A DNA stretch of 64,000 bases, from assembly GCF_000143415.4 (NCBI RefSeq), contig NW_003314274.1, positions 2,511,663 through 2,575,662 on the forward strand, given 5' to 3'. The notes under the pieces are model-generated. The model was not told the DNA's origin. It ran no database searches and worked only from the letters and a program-made list of their open reading frames with translations. The position numbers and the translations under genes were made by a program. This DNA comes from Selaginella moellendorffii (taxonomy: Eukaryota; Streptophyta; Lycopodiopsida; Selaginellales; Selaginellaceae). Within the stretch, counting starts at the first letter, position 1, and each line of letters begins with the position of its first letter. Positions 35,444-48,079 of the stretch are shown here, piece by piece.

Positions 35444-36600
35444 TGTAAGGAACCGACTCCCCGAGATGTCGTAGGCTAAAGGATCCCCGAAAGCTTGACC
35501 GAAATGACAAAGAGTTCATCGGATGGAACCAAGTTGAAGATCGAGTCCAAGACCGACTCTGAGACCGAGCTTGAGATAGAGTCCGGGATCGAGCCGAGGC
35601 CGAATCGGAGACCGAGATCGAGACCGAGTTCGAGACCGAGTTCGAGACGGAGTCCGAGATCCAAATCGGGTCCGAGACCGAGTCCGAGGTCGAGTCCGAA
35701 GTCGAGTCCGAGATCGGGTCCAAGATCGAGTTCGAGATCGAGTCCGAGACCGAATCCAAAATCGGGTCCGAGATCGAGTTCGAGATCGATTCTAAGATTA
35801 AGTCCACATACTAATACAGCTCAAGGGGTGAAAGCCCAAAGCGTGTGTCTCCCAGGCGGGGGGGGCTGTAGGGGGTTCCAAAAGTATAGTAGGGATAGTG
35901 AGGTCCAGGAACCAGTCTTGAAGGAACTCTCTAGTGGTGCTTCCAAACTGACTTGAGGTTGAGACTGGGGCCAAGGGGCCTTGGGTGGGAGTGAGCATGG
36001 GCTTGAGTGGTGCCGGAGGGGCCACCCAGGGAAGTGCTTAAGAGCAGCTCCCACTCCCGAAAGGGAAACCGACTGTGGTGCTCCCGGCTCATATGGAGTG
36101 GTGCCCCACTTGAGTACCTTGTGGCTCATTGGTCCTCACCCTTCCTAGGGGCTTGGGCCTTCCCTTCGGGATGGAAGTGGGGGGGTAGAGGTACCCATAC
36201 CGGGTCGTTAGGCCACGGTGTTTCGCCCCGACGTCCCGAAGCAAGTCCTACACCCAAGGCTTGGGATTTAGAGGGTCCCATGATCAAGTCTTGTGGTACC
36301 AAGGGGTGTTAGGAACCTGGAGGCTTGGTGTGCTTGGCTGCTTGTGCCTGCGGGGAGTGTAGCCGAACCTTAAGTCCAGTCTAACCCGGGGAGGGGGATT
36401 GGGAGAGATTTGGGAATCCGTAGATGGATGGCTAACACTCCGTTGCTCGTGCAGTGAGTAGCTGAAACCAAGTAGGACCAAGTAGGAGCTGGTACCATAG
36501 GTGGGAACCTTGGCGAGGGAACTTAGCACAAGCCAAGGCAGAGTTGGTCGGATAAACGAGGTAAGCTGGCAAATTGGAAAGGAAAAATTTGTGGCTTACA
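35444..36600 (+). mobile_element. Family-2 solo LTR with 5-bp TSD
   Basis: 1157 bp, TGTAAGGAACC...GTGGCTTACA, flanked by AACAG at 35439-35443 and 36601-36605. It sits within the internal region of the middle LARD element with no accompanying internal domain, so it is a solo LTR from LTR-LTR recombination. It carries its own minisatellite at about 35520-35815. Confidence 0.85.
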
Positions 36601-36605
36601 AACAG

Positions 36606-39600
36606 TATAAGGGTTTCCTTAGACAATTGAGGATGTGATCCAGATGAGCATTTGACTTAACAAACTGGTTGATCTAGTTGTGGTAAACAACTACAGTTGA
36701 GATCACGAGAAAGATGTAGACTCCAAAGCAATAAAGGAGTCACAAGATTACCCTTATATAGTTGAGGTTGGTACTCTAAAATTTGAGACCAAAATTTATG
36801 ACCTTGGGAGGTCAAATACAAAAGAGGGCACCAGTCCTTGAAATGGTAGCCGGGGCTACCTCTAATAAATGCTGGAACAACCCAAGGAGTTGGGGGTGTA
36901 CTTAAAGATGAGTTGCTATTCTCATCACATGGACAAGTAGTCCTAAGGGGCAAAGGTTAGCCCCAAGAAATCATCAAGTGTCGGAGTAACACTTGCAAAG
37001 ATTGTCCTTGTGAGTAGGACAAGAATACAAGAAGTTATATTCCAGCGAGTTGGCACCTCGAAGACTAAGATCTCGTAGGGTTTTGGATTAGCAAAGTCCA
37101 AAATGCTAGATGACTCAAGTGGAGTCAGGAAATGGTCCTAAAGGATTGGTTGAAGCATTTGGACTAAGGTGTATGGTGCCCCATGAGGTATGGGGAGGAT
37201 CATAAGATCCAAGTATGAGAACAATAGGTATCTCAATGATGGCAGAATATGCCATACTAAAGTTGTGGGAAAGATGTTCCCAGAAAAGTAATTTTGGCTC
37301 AGAGCTGGGTGCAAACACTATGGTACGGTGCTAACGGATAATTAGCATGAGGAATAACTATATTGGTCTTAGCAAAGACCTAAACACTAATAAGTAGTGT
37401 CATAAGGATAGGCTTCTAGGGCCAATGGTGTGGAAACACCAAATGTGCCAAAGTGTGATACGTTGGGGTCATGTTGGTGGGTTCATAAAAACCCCTTGCC
37501 AAGGGAATCCCAATGGAAATGGGAATGGCATAGCCTGAGCTAGAAGGCATGTGGTAGAGTGTGGTGACCAAAACAATTATGGAAGTGTGGAAGCATCAGC
37601 AATGAGTTGTAAGACTTGACAACTATGAGGCAACTAAGCAAAAGGTGCAAAATAATTAGTTAAACTGGTAAAAGGTAGCTACCCAAGACTACTTAATGGC
37701 ATAAGGAAGTTAGATATACCCTTATTGGGGATAAATTGCTTATGTTGCGATATAGTAAGTTAATGTCGTAAAACGGGAATGCTCATTGTCAAAGAGGCTC
37801 TCATTTTGGGACATCAAAACACTCTAGAACACCAGAAGGTGGTGTTTGATGTTGCGAGGGCAATAAATAAAGCCCAAGGAACTAAGTACTTAGTGAATGA
37901 TGCATAGAAGTTGCTATCCAAATGTCCAAGGTTGCAGAGACGGGAGAAGACTGTTTACCCGAATTGGACAAAGCCAAAAATGGAATTTTGGCAAGGCTAG
38001 TGATGGGCATGTAAGGGCCTATAAGTAACAACATTAATCCTGGTGTGTGGGATTATAAGGTGAGCATACCTAGATTGAGGAACCACTCCCTAGGCTGTCG
38101 GGTCGGTTCATCCCTAAGAATTCTTACTAAGGCATGATAGAAAGTGCAAAGCTATCCTTCTAGTCTGGAGGAGAATGACCGAAGGAAAGGTGTGAAGCCA
38201 AAAGCAAGTAGTAAGGGGATAGAATCAAACCATAGGAATCGAAGGGCATAACCAAAGGTGGTTATGCCAATTGGGAGTGGAGAATCAAGAGGGGGCTCGA
38301 GGGTGTTGTTGCTAGCAACCGTGATGTCATGGAGAGTCTAAAATATGGAATTGTCTATGTTAGATTATATGGCAACTAAAAAGCTCGTGAAAAGGGAGGC
38401 CTTAGCAAGCTAAGGGACAGAGTTCCTTCAAAGTTCCCAAAGACGATTCTAGATAGCTTAGTACCTAGAAAGCCGAGTGTAAATGGTTCCTAAAGCGTGC
38501 GAAATTAGAGTGGCGTAGCAGAAGTGTGGTCTTGAAGCTGGCCATGAGGCGAGGCTATCAAGGTTGGAGAAGTGGTTCCCGAGTGTTCAAAGAGAGGGCT
38601 TTGAACAAAAGTCGATGGTTAGGACTTTCACGCTTATGCATGAACCATGTTACGGTGGCCAGATGACTTGCTAAGTGAGATTGGCAAGTCAGGGGGACAA
38701 ATCCCCTAGTTGAAGGTGTTAACTTCAAAAGGGGTGGCCCATAGGGCCGAGCATGGAGGAGTCCATGCATGAACACAGACTTGTCAAGTGAGAGGACTTG
38801 GCAATGCGAAGGAACTAGGTTCCTAAGCTGTGATCTATAACGTGCTTTAAGTATAAGTTGGTACACTGGCATGGGGAGTCACATCAGGCATCTAAGGTGA
38901 TGCTGTCCATAGATGCATATACGGAGGTTGGGTTTGAGTCCCAACCCTCTAGTGCTTGGGTTCGAGTCCCAAATCACTAGGGCGTGGTGATGGTTTGGAA
39001 TATGAGGACGCTCATATTTCGGTGGTCATGGACTCTTAGTGAGGAGACTAGCTTGGGCACACTACCAAGCGAGGGATGCCTCGGAGTCATGATGCATGGT
39101 TAGATTGCTTAGAGTGAAAGTTCAACATATCTAACTTGAACACTTTGGTGCAAAGGGCACCAAGGACGTTGTGAATGAGATGGGGACACCCAAGTTTCAG
39201 TTGCTATAGATGCTTGGCTGGAAGGGCTAGATTGGGCGCACCGCCAAGTGTGGGGGATGCCTTCGGGGTCATAGTCAACAACTTAGAAGGGTCTAAAAGA
39301 CCTAGTTCCTATTGATAGACCTAGTAAGGGGTCAAGATGAGATCACTAGGTGATCCTTTGGCTAAACAAGGGGGTTAAGGAATATGATTCCTAGTTCAAA
39401 GTGTTGATTTGAACTATTGATAAAAGTGTGGTTTGGTCAAAGTGACCAAGTGGAAAGAACACTTAAGGGAAATAAACTATGTCAATGCTATGGCATAGTA
39501 AGTCCAAGGAAAGTAGTCTCTATAAAAGATCCAAAGGAGGGTCTCAAAAAGTCGGGCCGTGGATAGAGTCCACGACAGAAAATGTTAAAGAGACGTATTA

Positions 39601-39836
39601 AGGGTGAACACCCTTTGGACTTGGCGAAGCAAAGTGTTTGCTATGGAACCAAAAGGAAACCTCAAAAATGGAGGTAGCGATCCTATGTTGCTGGGTGCAA
39701 CAATCAAGGATAGCAGCAAAAGACTAGTGGCTAAGAAAAGAGCCATGGGAATCATGGGAAAGAAACCAAATGGCAAAGTTAGGCCCAGAACACTAACGTG
39801 TTGGGTGCTAACGGATTGTGAGAAAGGCAATGTTTC
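36606..39836 (+). mobile_element. Non-coding internal region of the middle LARD element, left part
   Basis: About 3.2 kb without any recognisable protein; the short open frames have no family features. It is co-linear with the reverse complement of 42.0-45.4 kb (inner element), and its right part with 51.1-52.1 kb (outer element). That conservation defines it as LARD internal DNA. It breaks at the insertion site of the inner element (TSD GTTTC at 39832-39836). Confidence 0.75.
38923..38980 (+). repeat. Two tRNA T-arm-like hairpins in LARD internal DNA (middle copy)
   Basis: GGTTGGGTTTGAGTCCCAACC, then TTGGGTTCGAGTCCCAAA 9 bp later. The second contains GGTTCGAGTCC, a match to the Pol III B-box consensus. 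Confidence 0.75.
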
Positions 39837-40931
39837 TGTAAGCGACTAATTTTTCCATTCTACTTTAGTCACTTAACCACACCTTCGACCAGTTGGAGGG
39901 GTCTCACTCACCACCTCCTTAAGTCCAATTCAGGACTTGGGACTTGCTAGCCCCGAGAATGGCATCCATGCCACTCATCCCTTGCACTTAGTCCAAGTGC
40001 TCCACGTGTCCGGTCCCAAGACCGACACCCCAAGGTACCACCGACATACTAGCCCGTTACGCTAAGGCCATGCCCCTTTACCTTGGTCATACCAGTGGTC
40101 TAACACCACCTGCATCACAATCCCGTCTCTCAAGGACTGGACCATCCGTCCATGAGTGATCATTCCAGATCCACTCCTTAGCATCCTTAGGATGCCCGCA
40201 GACGTGGGGAATAGCCTTCCCCAATATCCCTTTTCTGGTCCCCACCAAGTCCCTTTCTGCCCATGGCCGTGTTCACCAACACTACCACTGGATCGAGGCC
40301 CACAGGCCCGACCACTAAGTCCCACAGTCCTCTGGGTCTTCCTCACCACACGACTGTGTCCTTGGTCACTACCCCAGAGGACTGCTCCTATTCCTTTCCA
40401 CAGTCTGGGCCTTTGGGACAACATTTCTGAACACCGTGGCCTTATGCAAGCCACCTGGGTACTCTCCCCACCTTTTGCCTTTAGGTGCTCTAGCCATGGG
40501 CTTAGAGCGAGGTTCCGTTGAGCCACGCCTGGTATCCAAGTAGGTAGTGCCACCCACACTTGGACTGGGAGCATCGGCCAGTCGATCTCCCGGGGGAACT
40601 AGAGCCGGCTCTTGAACACTTCACCAAGCTACCCCGCTTGTCAGTCCATATTCACTCTAGTCTTGGACTTCCCAGTGGTCAGTTCATCACCCAACACTGG
40701 GTCTGGCCTTCCTGGGCCAAACTGGCCTTTCCTGGCCAAACTGGCTCCACTGCAATCCTCCCTCTACTATACTTTGAGAGCTCACCAAACCCCCCAGGGT
40801 CTGGGAGACGAACGCTTTGGGCTTTCACCCTCTCAGACTCGAACTCAGACTCGGACTCGGACTCGAACTCGGACTCGGGCTCGGTCTCAGCCTTGGCCTC
40901 GGTCTCGGTCTCGATCCCGGTCTCGGTCCCA

Positions 40932-40964
<33 letters not shown>

Positions 40965-41612
40965 CCGGTCTCAGTCTCGACCTCAGACTCCATCTCGGGT
41001 CCTTCTTGGACTCCATCTCGGACTCCGTCTCGGTCCATCTCAGACTCCATCTCGGACTCCGTCTCGGTCCATCTCGGACTCCATCTCGGGTCCATCTCAG
41101 ACTCCGTCTCGGTCCACCTCGGACTCCATCTCGGACTCCATCTCGGGTTCATCTCGGACTCCATCTCGGACTCCATCTCGGGTCCATCTCGGACTCCATC
41201 TCGGACTCCATCTCGGGTCCATCTTGGACTCCGTCTTGGTCCACCTCGGACTCCACTTCGGGTCCATCTCGGACTCCATATCGGACTCCATCTCGGACTC
41301 CACTTCGGACTCCATATCGGACTCCACTTCGGGTCCATCTCGGACTCCAACTCATGTCCGCCTCGGACTCCATCTCAGACACTTCCACATGTCATGTGTT
41401 GGTCCTTTGTGGGTCCCTTTTTGGAGCCTTGCTTATTGCTCGCTTCGTGCTCGCTCCTTGAGCACTTTGTTGGGAGTTCCACTCCCGCTCTCGACCTTCC
41501 AAGTCAGAGCTTTTAGTCCAAACGTGTTACACTCGTTTGGCTTTCGCTTTGGCCACTACCACATGGCACCCTTTCGGCTCCACTTTGGGGCCTAGGGATT
41601 TTGTGTCTCACA
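39837..41612 (-). repeat. 3' LTR of inner LARD element
   Basis: Minus-strand ends TGTGAGACACAAAATCCC and GTCGCTTACA. The minisatellite lies at about 40830-41385. The long open frames in it on both strands (for example 40560-41516) are a by-product of the repeat. Confidence 0.9.
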
Positions 41613-43091
41613 ACTCCACCACCCATAGACGAAGTTCGATGTCCTCGTCGAACGGTAAACCATTTTATAAAGTAACACCCGCATGTGTTACCATTTCCAT
41701 CCTTGGCACCTAGCCAATATTTGTCAATGGTTTGACATTGAAGGCTCACTATGCCTTGCCCATCCTCTAAGGAGGGTAGTCTCTCCATCTTAGAGACTGA
41801 TTGGACCACATGTAGTGGTTCTCTCCTTTTATTGGTTTAGTTCTCACTAAATCTCCTAGAGATCCTTCTCTAAGTCAATCTCACTACTCCTTCTCGAGTA
41901 GTCTCAATTTTCCGTCTATTGAACATTTGCACCTTGGAACTTTTACTCTTTGACTTCGGGAAGTCAATTTCCTAGGTGCCTCCGACACCTTGCATTGCAC
42001 ATATTGTGCAAGTCCACTTCCCTATCGTAGGAAGTTCTTTACTTGAGGGCACCATCATCCTCTTTCCTATTTCGTGCCACCCTTGGCAGCACTACATTCC
42101 AATTATCATCATTTGGGCCAGGGCTGTCCACAGCCCTATCCTTTGGCTACTTTGCCACTCCTCACTTTGAGCTTTTACTTTGCCAAATTGGAGCACTTGG
42201 GAATCTATCCTTGGAAGTCCACTTCCTTTCCCGCAATCCGTTAGCATCAAACACAATTGTGTTCTTTGGCTAACTTTGCCATTTGGATTCTTTCCCATGA
42301 TTCCCATAGCTCTTTTCTTAGCCACTAGTCTTTTGCTCCTATCCTTGATTGTTGCACCCGGCAACATTGGATCGCTACCTCCATTTTCAAGGTTTCCTTT
42401 TGGTTCCATAGCAAACACTTTGCTTTGCCAAGTCCAGAGGGTGTTCACCCCTAGTACGTCTCTTTAACATTTTCCACCGTGGGCTCTATCCACGGCCCAA
42501 CCTTTTGAGACCCTCCCTTGGATCTCTTATAGAGACTACTTTCCTCGGACTTACTATGCCATAGCATTGACATAGCTCATTTCCCTTAAGTGTTCTTCCC
42601 ACTTGGTCACCTTGACCAAGCCACACCTTTATCAATAGTTCAAATCAACACTTTGAACTAGGAATCATATTCCTTAACCCAAACAAAGACCTTGTCCTTG
42701 TTTAGCCACAAGATCACCTAGTGATCTCATCTTGACCCCTTAATAGGTCTACCAATAGGAACTAGGTCTTCCAGACAATTCTAAGTTGTTGACTATGACC
42801 CCGGGGGCATCCCCCTCACTTGGCAGTGTGCCCAAGCTAGCCCTTTCGGCCAAGGATCCATAGCAACCGAGACTGGGTGTCCCTATCTCATTCACCACGC
42901 CCTTGATGCCCTTTGCACCAAAGTGTTCAAGTTAGATATGCCGAGCTTTCACTCTAAGCAATCTAACCGTGCATCACGACTCCGGGGCATCCCCCGCTTG
43001 GCGGTGTGCCCAAGCCAATCTCCTCATTGAGAGTCCATGACCACCGAAATATGAGTGTCCTCATATTCCAAACCATCACCACGCCCTAGTG

Positions 43092-43142
43092 AGTTGGGAC
43101 TCGAACCCAAGCACTAGAGGGTTGGGACTCGAACCCAACCTC
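43092..43142 (-). repeat. Two tRNA T-arm-like hairpins in LARD internal DNA (inner copy)
   Basis: On the minus strand, GGTTGGGTTCGAGTCCCAACC, then TTGGGTTCGAGTCCCAA. Both loops match the B-box consensus GGTTCGANTCC. Confidence 0.8.
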
Positions 43143-45498
43143 CGTATATGCATCTACGGATGGCATCACACTAGATGCCTAGCGTGACTCCCCACGCCGG
43201 TGCACCAACTTATACTTAAAGCGTGCTATAGATCACAGCTTAGGAACTTAGTTCCTCCACACTGCCAAGTCCTCTCACTTTACACGTTTGTGATCATGCA
43301 TGGACTCCTCCATGCTTGGCCCCATGGCCCACCCTTTTGAAGTTATCACCTTCAACTAGGGTATTTGTTCCCCCGACTTGCCAATCTCGCTTGGCAAGTC
43401 CTCCAACTAACGTAACATGGTTCCTGCATAAGCGTGAAAGTCCTTGACCATCGACTTTCGTTCAAAGCCCTCTCTTTGAACACTCGGGAACTACTTCCCG
43501 AACCTTGATAGCCTTGCCTCATAGTAAGCTTAAAGACCACGCTTCTGCTGCGCCACTCTGGTTTTGCGCGTTCCACGAACCATTTACACTTGGCCCTTCT
43601 AGGTATTAAGCTACCTAGAATCGTCTTTGGGAACCTTGAAGGAACTCTGTCCCTTAGCTGTTAAGGCCTCCCTTTTTGCAAGCTTTCCAATTACCATATA
43701 GTCTAACATGGACAATTCCATATTTTAGACTCTCCATGGCATCACGGTTGCTAGCGACAACACCCTTGAGCCCCCACTTGATTCTCCACTCCCAGCTGGC
43801 ATAACCAACCTTGGTTATGCCCTTCGATTCCTATGGTTCGATTCTATCCCCTTACTTTTTGTTTTTGGCTTCACACCTTTCCTTCAGTCATTCTCCTCCA
43901 GACCAGGAGGATAGCTTTGCACTTTCTATCATGCCTTAGTAAGTATTCTTAGGGATGAACCTACCCGATAGCCTAGGGAGTGGTTCCTCAATCCAGGTAT
44001 GCTCACCCTATAATCCCACACACCGGAATTAACATTGTTGTTTACGGGCCTTTACATGCCCATCACTAGCCTTGCCAAAATTCCATTTTCTGGCTTTGTC
44101 CAATTCAAGTAGATAGTCTTCTCCTGTCTCCGCCACCTTGGACATTTGGATAGCACCTTCTATCCATCATTCGCTAGGGACTTAGTCCCTTGGGCCCTAT
44201 CTATTGCCCTTGCGACATCAAACACCACCTCCTAGTGTTCTAGAGTGTTCGGGTGTCCCAATGACGGCTTCCTTGACAATGAATATTTCCTTTTATGACA
44301 TTGACTTACTATATCGCAACATAAGCAGTTTATCCTCCGTAAGGGTATATCCAACTTCCCTATGCCATTAAGAAGGATTGGGTAGCTACCTTCTACCCGT
44401 TTAACCAATTATTTTGCACCTCTTGCTTAGTTGCCTCATAGTTGTCAAGTCCTACAACTCATTGCTGGTGCTTCCACACCTCCATCATTATCTGGGTCAC
44501 CACTCCAACTGCATGCTCTGCAGCTTAGGCTATGCCATTCTCATATCCATTGGGATTCCTTTGGCAAGGGGTTCTCATGAACCCACCAACATAGCCTCAA
44601 GGTATCACACCTTGGCACATTTGGTGTCTCCACACCATCGGCTCCACGAGCCTACCTCTATGACACTTCTTCTTTGTGTCTAAGTCTTTGCTAAGACGAA
44701 TAACACTCTTTCTCATGCCAACCATCCATTAGCACTGCACTATAGAGGTCACACACAACTTTGTGTCAAAGTTGTTTTCTTTTGGGAACACCTTTCCCAT
44801 GACTTTAGCATGGCACATTTTGCCATCGATAAGATACCCTCTGTTCTCATCCTTGGATCCTATGATCCCCCCCATCCTTCATGGAGTACCACACACCTTA
44901 GTCCAAATGCTTCCATCAGTCCTTTAGGACCATTCCTTGACTCTACTTGAGTTATCCAGCAGTTTTGGACTTGGTTAATCCACAGACCCGTAAGGTCCTA
45001 CTTGTGGGGCACTAGCTCACTGGAGTACACTTCTTGCATTCATGTCCTACTCACAAGGACCATTTTCACAAATGTTACTCTAACACTTGATTTTGTTCTC
45101 TGGGGCAACCTTTTCCCCTTAGGACTACTTGTCCATGTGATGAGAATACCAACTCATCTCTAAGTACACCCCCCAATTCCTTGGGTTGTTCCAGCATTTA
45201 TTAAAGGTAGCCCCGGCTACCATTTCAAGGACTTGGGTCCTCTTCCGTATTTGACCTCAACTATGTGAGGATAATCTTGTGACTCCTTCATTATTTTGGA
45301 GTCTTTATCTTTCCCGTGATCCCAACTATAGTTGTTTACCACAACTACATTAGCCAGTTTGCTAAGTCAAACGCTCATCTGGATCACATCCTCAACTCTC
45401 TGAGGAAAACCACATACTGTTCCCAAGATCCCAAAGTCGTTCCATTATTGGCCCTTTTCTATCCACCACATTGTGCCCAAGTTCACGCATGAACTTGA

Positions 45499-46092
45499 TG
45501 TAAGCTCTTGAGTTTGGACTTCCTGGGAGGTCACCCAGCCCAGTACTATTCAAACCCAAGGACACTTAACCCCAAATATCCCAAGACCCTTAACCAATTG
45601 GAAAAGGGGGTGCACTCTTATTCATGGGCCCTTTCCCTCTATATTTGAACCCTATGGACCGTCTCTCAAGTCGTTCTCTTTGGTTGCTTACAATCCACCA
45701 CGCTTCCCTGCAAGTTCACGCCCTCGTGAACGGAAGCTGAGAGCCGCAGCTCTCCCGAGAGCCCCGCTCTCTTTACACCCTACCCCTCGGGTCGAGCCCA
45801 GCGGGAGCAAACTGGACCAGCCAGATGTCAATCAACATGTGGTGTGATTCCCCTAGCCAACCAACAGAGTCGGACCCGAGACCCTCTCTGATACCAAATG
45901 TAAGCTCCTAAGTTTGGACTTCCTGGGAGGTCACCCAGCCCAGTACTGTTCAAACCCAAGGACGCTTAACCCCAAATATCCCAAGACCCTTAACCGATTG
46001 GAAAAGGGGGTGCACTCTTATTCATGGGCCCTTTCCCTCTATATTTGAACCCCATGGACCGTCTCTCAAATCGTTCTCTTTGGTTGCTTACA
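45499..46092 (-). mobile_element. TRIM-type mini LTR element, copy B, intact with TSD CTTGA
   Basis: 594 bp: LTRs 45499-45692 and 45899-46092 (194 bp each, TGTAAGC...TTGCTTACA) flank 206 bp of non-coding DNA. A minus-oriented primer site (TTTGGTATCAGAG, about 45885-45897) abuts the right LTR. CTTGA flanks at 45494-45498 and 46093-46097. It is inserted in the inner LARD internal region. Confidence 0.9.
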
Positions 46093-46217
46093 CTTGAGTG
46101 GAGAGCCATGTCCTCTCGACATGCTACTCCTCAAAGATAGGCCCACTCCTAGGACCTTCCGATGCCAACATTAATAGTGATATACTTGAGCACCAATAAA
46201 AGTCGGACTAAGGAACA

Positions 46218-46229
46218 GCTCTAATACCA
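46218..46229 (-). other. Primer-binding site of the inner LARD element
   Basis: Minus-strand TGGTATTAGAGC, 3 nt from the LTR; one mismatch to the initiator tRNA-Met site. Confidence 0.85.
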
Positions 46230-46232
46230 AGT

Positions 46233-48003
46233 TGTAAGCGACTAATTTTTCCATTCTACTTTAGTCACTTAACCACGCCTTCGACCACTTGGAGGGGTCT
46301 CACTCACCACCTCCTTAAGTCCAATTCAGGACTTGGGACTTGCTAGCCCCGAGAATGGCATCCATGCCACTCATCCCTTGCACTTAGTCCAAGTGCTCCA
46401 CGTGTCCGGTCCCAAGACCGACACCCCAAGGTACCATCGACATACTAGCCCATTACGCTAAGGCCATGCCCCTTTACCTTGGTCATACCGGTGGTCTAAC
46501 ACCACCTGCATCACAATCCCGTCTCTCAAGGACTGGACCATCCGTCCATGAGTGATCATTCCAGATCCACTCCTTAGCATCCTTAGGATGCCCACAGACG
46601 TGGGGAATAGCCTTCCCCAATATCCCTTTTCTGGTCCCCACCAAGTCCCTTTCTGCCCATGGCCGTGTTCACCAACACTACCACTAGATCGAGGCCCACA
46701 GGCCCGACCACTAAGTCCCACAGTCCTCTGGGACTTCCTCACCACACGACTGTGTCCTTGGTCACTACCCCAGAGGACTGCTCCTCTTCCTTTCCATAGT
46801 CTGGGCCTTTGGGACAACATTTCAGAACACCGTGGCCTTACGCGAGCCACCTGGGTACTCTCCCCACCTTTTGCCTTTAGGTGCTCTAGCCATGGGATTA
46901 GAGCGAGGTTCCGTTGAGCCACGCCTGGTATCCAAGTAGGTAGTGCCACCCACACTTGGACTGGGAGCATCGGCCAGTCGATCTCCCAGAGGAACTAGAG
47001 CCAGCTCTTGAACACTTCACCAAGCTACCCCGCTTGTCGGTCCGTATTCACTCTAGTCTTGGACTTCCCAGTGGTCAGTTCATCACCCAACACTAGGTCT
47101 AGCCTTCCTGGGCCAAACTGGCCTTTCCTGGCCAAACTGGCTCCACTGCAGTCCTCCCTCTACTATACTTTTGGAGCTCACCAAACCCCCCAGGGTCTGA
47201 GAGACGAACGCTTTGGGCTTTCACCCTCTCAGACTCGAACTCGGACTCGGACTCGGACTCAGACTTGGACTTGGGCTCGGTCTCAGCCTTGGCCTCGGTC
47301 TCGGTCTCCGTCCCGGTCTCGGTCCCGGTTTCGGTCTCGGTCTCGATCTCGGTCTCGGTCCCGGTCTCAGTCTCGACCTCGGACTCCATCTCGGGTCCTT
47401 CTCGGACTCCATCTCGGACTCCATCTCGGACTCCATCTCGGTCCATCTCGGACTCCATCTCGGACTCCGTCTCGGTCCATCTCGGACTCCATCTCGGGTC
47501 CATCTCAGACTCCGTCTCGGTCCACCTCGGACTCCATCTCGGACTCCATCTCGGGTCCATCTCGGACTCCATCTCGGACTCCATCTCGGGTCCATCTCGA
47601 ACTCCATATCGGACTCCATCTCGGGTCCATCTCGGACTCCGTCTTGGTCCACCTCGGACTCCACTTTGGGTCCATCTCGGACTCCATATCGGACTCCATC
47701 TCGGACTCCACTTCAGACTCCACTTCGGGTCCATCTTGGACTCCAACTCGTGTCCGCCTCGGACTCCATCTCAAACACTTCCACGTGTCATGTGTTGGTC
47801 CTTTGTGGGTCCCTTTTTGGAGCCTTGCTTATTGCTCGCTTCGTGCTCGCTCCTTGAGCACTTTGTTGGGAGTTCCACTCCCGCTCTCGACCTTCCAAGT
47901 CAGAGCTTTTAGTCCAAACGTGTTACACTCGTTTCGCTTCGGCCACTACCACGTGGCACCCTTTCCGGCTCCACGTTGGGGTCTAGGGATTTTGTGTCTC
48001 ACA
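46233..48003 (-). repeat. 5' LTR of inner LARD element
   Basis: 1771 bp, near-identical to 39837-41612. Minisatellite at about 47225-47775. Confidence 0.9.
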
Positions 48004-48079
48004 GTTTCCCCAAGGATGGATTCCCAACCGCTCCGATTTAGCGAAAGTGGATGCTCCAAAGGGGGGAGAGGTAAGGTAG

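Larger units (their letters stand above)
41613..46217 (-). other. Internal region of inner LARD element: no protein-coding content seen
   Basis: 4.6 kb apart from TRIM copy B (45499-46092). Co-linear with the middle and outer copies in reverse. It has a purine-rich GGGTGGTGGAG stretch just before the 3' LTR, a candidate polypurine tract, and the hairpin pair at 43092-43142. Confidence 0.8.
39837..48003 (-). mobile_element. Intact inner LARD-family element (8.17 kb, non-coding) with TSD GTTTC
   Basis: Minus-oriented element: 5' LTR 46233-48003, primer site 46218-46229, non-coding internal region 41613-46217 (holding TRIM copy B), and 3' LTR 39837-41612. GTTTC flanks it at 39832-39836 and 48004-48008. 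Its two LTRs (1771 and 1776 bp) differ at only about five positions in the first 300 bases I compared, so it is young. No gag or pol frames are visible, so it must depend on enzymes supplied in trans. Confidence 0.9.

Noticed and set aside
40560-41516. Long open frames in LTR minisatellites (also 12072-12713, 28081-29061, 47008-48084, 49129-50310, 52914-53606)
   Set aside because: They arise because the repeat units contain no stop codon in any frame. The frames are open on both strands at once and change with unit-length variation between copies, with no sign of coding constraint.
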